From Owenia fusiformis (taxonomy: Eukaryota; Annelida; Polychaeta; Sabellida; Oweniidae): a DNA stretch of 64,000 bases. Made by a program: the position numbers and the translations under genes. The notes under the pieces were generated by a model. That model was not told the origin of the DNA and made no database searches. It saw only the letters and a program-made list of their open reading frames with translations. Location: contig CAIIXF020000011.1 in the NCBI GenBank assembly GCA_903813345.2, positions 30,992,166 through 31,056,165 on the forward strand. Reading direction: 5' to 3'. Positions 62,901 to 64,000 of this stretch are shown piece after piece (position 1 is the stretch's first letter; each line of letters starts with the position of its first letter).

Positions 62901-64000
62901 GGGTATGTCCCCCTCTTTACCCCCTATATGATTTTCCTGGTTTTAGGGTAAAATGCCATTTTTGTATTGCTTTAAATTGTGAGGTTAATGTAAATTCTGG
63001 ATCAAGGGAAGACTTTGTTTTTTATTGATTACTGCTCTGCCATGATTTTGTACGATCCTTTGAGCCAGTAAATTGAATTCTATACTTCAGTGATGCATGC
63101 TGGTATTATTTTAATACATGTACGAGGGAATCCATGTAATTGTATGATCCTAAGATTGACCTTTAGGATGAAGTCAGTCAACAATTTGCATGTTACATTA
63201 TGTTATCTCGCGGCTTATGCTTGGAGAACAAAGATTGTATAAAATTTTGGATTTCAATTCAGTATCTTGAATCTCAAGATTAAAGCCTTACAATTTTGAT
63301 TTCTATAATATTATCATTCAAATCATTACAGTATATTACTTTAACCAAAATATAAAATGGGATATCTTTTAAAAATGATTTAAAATGAATGTCATATTGT
63401 ATTCCATATATACTACCATCCCTCAGTTCCTTGTGGGTGATACAGAGTTTATCCCATCTGAGGTCATAATATTGGGATTATCCAGAGGCCAATGAAATGT
63501 ATCTTCCTCATTTACCTCTAACGTATATGGTATAAATAGATACATACTTGGAGGTTTTGTATATGTAGTTTATCCAAAGTGAGATATGCATATCTACCTG
63601 AGGGGCCAAAGGTAGATGTCCATATCTCACAAGGATAAACCCCATATCCAAACCGACCATACATAACTGCTTTATCCTATGCCCAGTAGAGTTTTCTAAT
63701 TTTTCAATTCTTATTTTTGTCAATTTTTTTTTCAAAAAATATTTTTCATTTTTTTTAAAACTTTTTTGTCAATTTCTTTTCAAAGCAGGAAGATATGCCC
63801 ACAGGTGGGAGATATTGAGGTTCTGGATATGGAAACCTCAAAATTAGGATATAGGATATATCTTACAAACTTATCTCCCTAAAACTCTACCGGGCATAAT
63901 TTAAAACCCTTTATCCAAAACCTCCCAATCCATAACCCTTATATATCTTCATTGTTGTATCATACATTCCAGTGCCAGTGTGTGATCTGATATTAAATGA
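26899..64000 (+). CDS. Large FN3-repeat secreted or receptor protein (3' end outside window)
   Basis: Codes for a signal peptide followed by 16 complete fibronectin III domains and the start of a 17th, about 1,525 residues so far. Exons: 26899-26946, 31173-31461, 31953-32210, 35591-35914, 37345-37662, 39075-39350, 40866-41135, 41556-41644, 42021-42195, 42435-42698, 42988-43132, 43945-44072, 44278-44568, 45160-45444, 45856-46128, 47237-47509, 48435-48588, 48854-48972, 49103-49203, 50238-50421, 58913-59185, 62623-62634 (doubtful) and 63973 onward. Domain borders are all phase 1, the usual FN3 shuffling phase. The domains have the 'P-L-P-P ... S-W ... L-P-G-x-x-Y-x-V ... V-S-x-G-x-x-S' pattern and many N-x-S/T sites, as in R3 receptor tyrosine phosphatases (PTPRB, PTPRQ, Ptp10D). 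No transmembrane or phosphatase domain lies in the window, so a tenascin-like or other adhesion protein is not excluded. Confidence 0.88.
27148..27992. mobile_element. TIR element with ~100-bp arms, FN3 gene intron 1
   Basis: The left arm 27148-27250 (GGTTTGTAGAAAATACCGGG, then CATACTGGGTTCAAACTTGG and GGGTACCCCAAAAA) pairs with 27897-27992. A second small element (27384-27613) is nested inside. No transposase is visible, so it is non-autonomous. Confidence 0.88.
27384..27613. mobile_element. 'CAGGGGCGTAGCCAGC' MITE, copy 1
   Basis: Left end CAGGGGCGTAGCCAGCTTTC; right end inverse (CCTGGCTACACCT). The core has TTCAAAATTGAGCTAGAAGC and CATTGGTTATGGGGG. Related copies are at 52797-53025, 54724-54948 and 56424-56657. 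Confidence 0.82.
28115..28192. repeat. Hairpin with ATCATAGGCCAAGG arms
   Basis: ATCATAGGCCAAGG plus AAAAGTAATAGTAAG on the left pairs with the inverse on the right around CTGTAAATACAC. Arms are about 30 bp and nearly perfect. Located in FN3 gene intron 1. Confidence 0.9.
28200..31172 (+). other. Rest of FN3 gene intron 1, no gene seen
   Basis: AT-rich intron. An 82-codon open frame at 28479-28727 has no recognisable similarity, no splice context and no partner. No repeat of note stands out on inspection. Confidence 0.5.
31173..31461 (+). CDS. FN3 domain 1
   Basis: Single exon, phase 0 in and phase 1 out. Has TAISISWDASS (strand B tryptophan) and LSPGELFKIEVYAQYKNG (strands E-F). Joins the signal-peptide exon and contains the probable cleavage site. 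Confidence 0.85.
31953..32210 (+). CDS. FN3 domain 2
   Basis: Phase 1-1 exon, 86 codons. Begins KPVSPLLVTLVTVST after the split codon, then AMLSWQPGNSNTTF and LVPGMSYTVEISSESYGE. The DNA word TTGTCATGGCAACCAGGAAA is shared with domain 4. Confidence 0.92.
32700..33245 (+). pseudogene. 3' fragment of a non-LTR retrotransposon
   Basis: An open frame ends at 33154 with a C-x2-C-x8-H-x4-C type knuckle (CLLCHRAVQTLQHLLFHC), typical of the C-terminus of LINE reverse transcriptases. A related segment just upstream (LVRLLCGNSSATHL) is in another frame, so there is at least one frameshift. The 3' end is an A-rich tail, AAACATAAACATAAAC, near 33225-33240. It is 5'-truncated and dead, and lies in the intron after FN3 domain 2. 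Confidence 0.7.
33422..33446. repeat. (TA)n microsatellite
   Basis: CACTATATATATATATATAT run, about 11-12 AT units, in an intron. Confidence 0.9.
33958..34092. repeat. Long hairpin with CCCTTCGGGCTGCGGG loop
   Basis: CAAATATTCCATTCTATT, GGTGAATACATGTTCATCTT and GTATTTCCC pair with the inverse set to the right. The AT-rich arms are about 55 bp long and the loop GC-rich. Same style as 37930-38068 and 47730-47871. Confidence 0.9.
34519..34639 (+). pseudogene. Decayed FN3 half-domain or poison exon
   Basis: After acceptor TTTTTCTAG, phase 1, it reads PHPPEHLIIVSSTSM, then TAA (34565-34567), then MWLPWKQDVSTNIDGFII, close in form to domain 3 (SWQQIRSSIIDHFIVEYF). A possible donor GTATAC is at 34640. 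The stop and odd length (121 nt) prevent use as a normal domain. It could be a dead duplicate, or a poison exon if spliced in. Confidence 0.5.
35591..35914 (+). CDS. FN3 domain 3 (long form)
   Basis: Phase 1-1, 108 codons, longer than the usual 90. Starts PLPPIQALLTDGS; SVQLSWQQIRSS; LTNLRPGFCYRICIYGISNG. The extra length is a Ser/Val/Asn-rich stretch (VSKAVVNVSNAVLNVSANT) with repeated NVS sites, mid-domain. A Cys pair (FCYRIC) is uncommon for FN3. Confidence 0.9.
36270..36380. repeat. GCAGAATTT short tandem words
   Basis: GCAGAATTT recurs at irregular 18-30 bp spacing in an intron. It is probably part of a small repeat. The open frame across it on the minus strand is not credible as a gene. 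Confidence 0.5.
37138..37305. mobile_element. Small 'AAACCTGTNNAAGTGGAAC' inverted-repeat element
   Basis: GAAACCTGTAAAGTGGAAC on the left and GTTCACTTAGACAGGTTTTA on the right form terminal inverted repeats. Inside are further AAGTGGAACACC-like words. About 170 bp, no coding. Family copies near 5985, 14500 and 21990. Confidence 0.7.
37345..37662 (+). CDS. FN3 domain 4 (long form)
   Basis: Phase 1-1, 106 codons. PLPPTNFTLLNFTSASILLSW, GRVDYFIINYSPS, LTPGVNYSVTLFAVSYG. Contains an insert rich in N-T/N-V-S sites like domain 3, so 3 and 4 probably arose by duplication. Confidence 0.93.
37930..38068. repeat. Near-perfect long hairpin, GCGAAGC loop
   Basis: AAATACTGGATGACCATGAG and GTGGATATGCCAGAATACCT at left have exact inverses at right, about 44 bases without a mismatch by eye. 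The inner stem is AAATACTAGGC with loop GAGGCGAAGCC. CATTATGCACCTCC at 38075 and its inverse at 38543-38562 suggest the palindrome is the left end of a longer element reaching about 38565. Confidence 0.92.
39075..39350 (+). CDS. FN3 domain 5
   Basis: Phase 1-1, 92 codons. PLPVISVTLVSITTNTAVLS with WQPNPLS next; LNPGHTYTAQVRTFSHDV. Donor GTAATT. Confidence 0.92.
40866..41135 (+). CDS. FN3 domain 6
   Basis: Phase 1-1, 90 codons. PLPAASFTIHNVTTTTIQFY lacks the strand-B Trp (Phe-Tyr instead), and WDILYKDLSGG holds the strand-C aromatic. LLPGHWYRITAAAVSNGIRS is typical of the strand F-G region. Confidence 0.9.
41556..41644 (+). CDS. FN3 domain 7, first half
   Basis: Phase 1 in, 0 out. PLSPVLVAVSAVNTTFVSLQ and WEPGTDSLQ. 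The domain is split before strand C. The partner exon starts DTYEVTYEG. Confidence 0.88.
42021..42195 (+). CDS. FN3 domain 7, second half
   Basis: Phase 0 in, 1 out. DTYEVTYEGVTTCSGPSTTC then FPPGYLFTFNVYSIKDAQRS. Two cysteines may form an internal disulfide, unusual for FN3. Confidence 0.88.
42435..42698 (+). CDS. FN3 domain 8
   Basis: Phase 1-1, 88 codons. PIPPSNITIVTNSKTSLTVS and WDEPQAEFQTYTIS; LVAGQHYLVSIVTVSGSEES. The donor is GTCTGC after TATACAACAG, weak but in phase. Confidence 0.9.
42988..43132 (+). CDS. FN3 domain 9, first half
   Basis: Phase 1 in, 2 out. PPAAKNLKSVSSKERALDLQ, WEAPTEADGNFDRFKVNLMP. The split is after strand C'. Confidence 0.87.
43264..43582. mobile_element. 320-bp element with ~60-bp inverted arms
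   Basis: TTCCAGTAAGCTGCCATCTT, then CTCAGGAAGTGATGTCATCG, inverted at 43500-43582 as CGATGACATCACTTCCTGAG and AAGATGGCAGCCTACTGGAA. The arms have only a few mismatches. It sits in the intron that splits FN3 domain 9. No coding. Confidence 0.88.
43945..44072 (+). CDS. FN3 domain 9, second half
   Basis: Phase 2 in, 1 out. YVNSSMPNITLEDLIPGKLY, then TVSVLTISGEVESQPL. Very like the strand E-G part of R3 phosphatase FN3 domains. Confidence 0.88.
44278..44568 (+). CDS. FN3 domain 10
   Basis: Phase 1-1, 97 codons. PLPVRSDSIFRQNYTTESVT and FTWTGNPSSDP; GLSAASQYTFQISVYSGELE. The L-x-P-G turn is replaced by LSAAS. Confidence 0.9.
45160..45444 (+). CDS. FN3 domain 11
   Basis: Phase 1-1, 95 codons. 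PNPPRNFKIDSVTSTTISVS with WDAPISGDFTYYHIW; LTPGNRYGITMNTYLQ. A textbook FN3 start. Confidence 0.93.
45856..46128 (+). CDS. FN3 domain 12
   Basis: Phase 1-1, 91 codons. PLPINDLREDPGKTSTTSLG and VTWKPPHN; LVPGRTYTVNVLVLRYDAES. Confidence 0.92.
47237..47509 (+). CDS. FN3 domain 13
   Basis: Phase 1-1, 91 codons. PIPPGELLVNHVSQSEARLG, WVIPTSDYESYKLTV; LLTGTQYEIELKTVSKDKSS. The donor GTAGGG is weaker than most. Confidence 0.9.
47730..47871. repeat. Long hairpin with GAGCGAGCGTAGCGAGAG loop
   Basis: Left arm AGGATATCCTATGATTTATG, TGATATGATTTTTATCCAC, GATATCTGCAC; right arm is the inverse with a few mismatches. CCATAGTT at 47882 and AACTATGG at about 48152-48159 may be the far ends of the same element. 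Confidence 0.88.
48435..48588 (+). CDS. FN3 domain 14, first half
   Basis: Phase 1 in, 2 out. PPTVTALQILNVTETTIEVR, WIAPEGGDITKYKLEIDHLG. The intron falls at the same domain position and phase as in domain 9. Confidence 0.87.
48854..48972 (+). CDS. FN3 domain 14, second half
   Basis: Phase 2 in, 1 out. Lys split codon then DAELQYTFTGLLPGRSYNIT, IETLSSNQTSAP. Good donor GTAAGT. Confidence 0.87.
49103..49203 (+). CDS. FN3 domain 15, first half
   Basis: Phase 1 in, 0 out. PLPIYNLQTNAYNTSAIQLS, WDVNASSVQDIFR. Intron position and phase match domain 7. Confidence 0.88.
50238..50421 (+). CDS. FN3 domain 15, second half
   Basis: Phase 0 in, 1 out. ILYNEESENITTDMVSVEW, LLAGQRYHILVKASSQDVLS. Followed by an 8.5-kb intron holding the 51.9-57.5 kb composite. 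Confidence 0.88.
50422..51925 (+). other. Left part of the 8.5-kb intron, no gene seen
   Basis: AT-rich intron. The first 300 bases after the donor repeat exon-like words (CTGGGCCTACCA, CCAGAATGTG) at 50411, 50470 and 50597, perhaps degenerate copies of the exon end. No other feature is supported. Confidence 0.45.
52031..52370. repeat. ~172-bp tandem pair at the end of the left arm
   Basis: GGCAATTCTGAATCCG starts near 52031 and again near 52203. Each unit has GTTGCTATGGTAAC, GCCACGCCCACTTTT and an AGATGAAATT(C/T)(A/G)CACCAAA block. The same pair is present, inverted, near 57060-57420. Confidence 0.85.
52797..53025. mobile_element. 'CAGGGGCGCAGCCAGC' MITE, copy 2
   Basis: CAGGGGCGCAGCCAGCTTTC at left, TTCCTTCAAAATTTAGC inside, C/G-rich right end. 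Nested in the left arm of the composite. Confidence 0.8.
53284..54315 (+). mobile_element. Mariner element, internally deleted
   Basis: Terminal inverted repeats of about 36 bp (CGAGGGGCGTTTGAAAAGTT on the left, AACTTTTCAAATGCCCCTCG on the right) are flanked by TA on both sides (53282-53283, 54316-54317), the Tc1/mariner target duplication. 53818-53880 reads SWFNKFKKGISTSEDGP then stop, like the N-terminal helix-turn-helix of mariner transposase. 53937-54005 reads DWIRRFRKCI and, after a frameshift, GGEYFEGD, the typical C-terminus. The catalytic middle is missing, so it is dead. Confidence 0.85.
54724..54948. mobile_element. 'CAGGGGCGCAGCCAGC' MITE, copy 3 (inverse)
   Basis: Right end GCTGGCTGCACCCCTG, core GAAGCTTCTAGCTCAATTTT. 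In the middle copy of the composite unit, followed by TTAATAATTGCCATTATGG as in copy 4. Confidence 0.85.
56171..56240. repeat. TATAGTATAGA microsatellite
   Basis: Irregular TATAGTATAGATATAG tract inside the third unit. Confidence 0.85.
56424..56657. mobile_element. 'CAGGGGCGCAGCCAGC' MITE, copy 4 (inverse)
   Basis: AGGCATAGCCAGGGGG at left, GCTGGCTGCGCCCCTG at right, GAAGCTTCTAGCTCAATTTT inside, with two long C-runs (56461-56476, 56617-56632). Same site within the unit as copies 2 and 3. Confidence 0.85.
57532..58868 (+). other. Right part of the 8.5-kb intron, no gene seen
   Basis: Very AT-rich. AACTACTAACTT words recur at 58128-58203. No exon or element supported. Confidence 0.45.
58913..59185 (+). 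CDS. FN3 domain 16
   Basis: Phase 1-1, 91 codons, acceptor CTACCAATAG at 58911-58912 (alternative six bases further). AQKPNNIFITDLSEDQIGLE and WNLENNTSTEVEFKILYW; LTAGELYTVWIVTVADNTSE. The frame is open upstream to an ATG at 58870 (see findings). Confidence 0.85.
59140..59700 (+). repeat. Tandem copies of the domain 16 exon end
   Basis: The exon end and donor (ACAAGTGAATACTCAAGCAT ... CAGCATACAGGTGGGT) recur in weaker form near 59205, 59610 and 59665, at about 53-bp spacing when the inserted element 59232-59600 is removed. The three extra copies are intronic. Confidence 0.7.
59232..59600. mobile_element. 370-bp MITE-like element, copy 2
   Basis: Inverse of 25915-26285 and alignable end to end by eye: CTCTTGCGTACCACCTTCGTT, ACATAATATTATTCGAAGCG and TTTACATTATAAGCGTATG are shared. 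It interrupts the exon-end tandem repeat, so it inserted after that repeat formed. Confidence 0.83.
59701..61320 (+). other. Intron, no gene seen
   Basis: AT-rich. A 100-codon open frame at 60404-60706 shows no family pattern or splice context. Confidence 0.5.
61330..61735. repeat. ~16-bp minisatellite with 95-bp higher order
   Basis: Units of the type GGATTATAAGTCCAGA and GGATTATAAGCCAGGG alternate. GATTAAACGTCAAGGGG occurs at 61436 and again at 61531, so a block of 95 bp is duplicated almost exactly. Confidence 0.88.
62623..62634 (+). CDS. Possible 12-nt microexon (FN3 gene)
   Basis: TTGTCTTTCAG, then CTAGCGGAAATG, then GTAAGC. Phase 1-1, adding Ala-Ser-Gly-Asn between domains 16 and 17 as a linker. 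Both splice sites are good, but chance cannot be excluded for so short a piece. Confidence 0.4.
63541..63942. mobile_element. 400-bp inverted-repeat element, copy 2
   Basis: Matches 18041-18440: GAGATATGCATATCTACCTG with inverse GGTAGATGTCCATATCTCAC, then GGAGATATTGAGGTTCTGG and ACTTATCTCCCTAAAACTCT. The right end CCTCCCAATCCATAACCCTT is the inverse of copy 1's left end. Confidence 0.82.
63973..64000 (+). CDS. Start of FN3 domain 17 (cut by window end)
   Basis: After ACATTCCAG, phase 1: Val-Pro-Val-Cys-Asp-Leu-Ile-Leu-Asn, the same x-P-x start as the other domains. The rest is outside. Confidence 0.6.

Overview
The window is animal nuclear DNA. Its genes have many short exons separated by AT-rich introns with GT..AG boundaries, and the spacing is full of small inverted-repeat transposons and tandem arrays. 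All three genes are metazoan, but intron sizes and repeat types are not vertebrate-like. A marine invertebrate, possibly a lophotrochozoan such as a mollusc, is my inference; no sequence here proves the taxon.

Layout. (1) 133-11067, plus strand: 17 coding exons of cullin-5 (CUL5), complete except for the first few residues, which lie upstream of the window. Its introns carry four minisatellite arrays and a small inverted-repeat element, and its 3' UTR carries another array. (2) 11068-18538: CUL5 3' UTR, then a gene-free tract ending in a tandem pair of 1.46-kb repeats (15048-17981). (3) 18539-24502, minus strand: the complete six-coding-exon ATG5 gene (270 aa), convergent with CUL5. Its last intron holds three complex inverted-repeat elements. 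(4) 24503-26898: the divergent promoter interval between ATG5 and the next gene, with a CRE/E-box composite at 26535-26546. (5) 26899-64000, plus strand: the 5' part of a very large gene coding for a signal peptide and at least 16 complete fibronectin type III (FN3) domains, with a 17th starting at the right edge. Most domains are one phase-1 exon each. The style resembles the ectodomain of R3-type receptor tyrosine phosphatases, but no transmembrane or catalytic part lies in the window, so the family is not settled.

The repeats are the least ordinary part. Intron 50422-58912 of the FN3 gene carries a 5.6-kb composite: three copies of one unit, one of them inverted, each with the same nested small element, and a broken mariner transposon in the inverted copy. 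That unit has spread nine copies of a 14-bp motif that looks like an RFX X-box. At least seven long hairpins, several with GC-rich loops, are scattered through introns, and several element families occur two or more times at distant places.

The genes do not form an operon or one pathway. CUL5 is a ubiquitin-ligase scaffold activated by NEDD8; ATG5 is an autophagy protein conjugated to ATG12; the third gene codes for a secreted or cell-surface protein.
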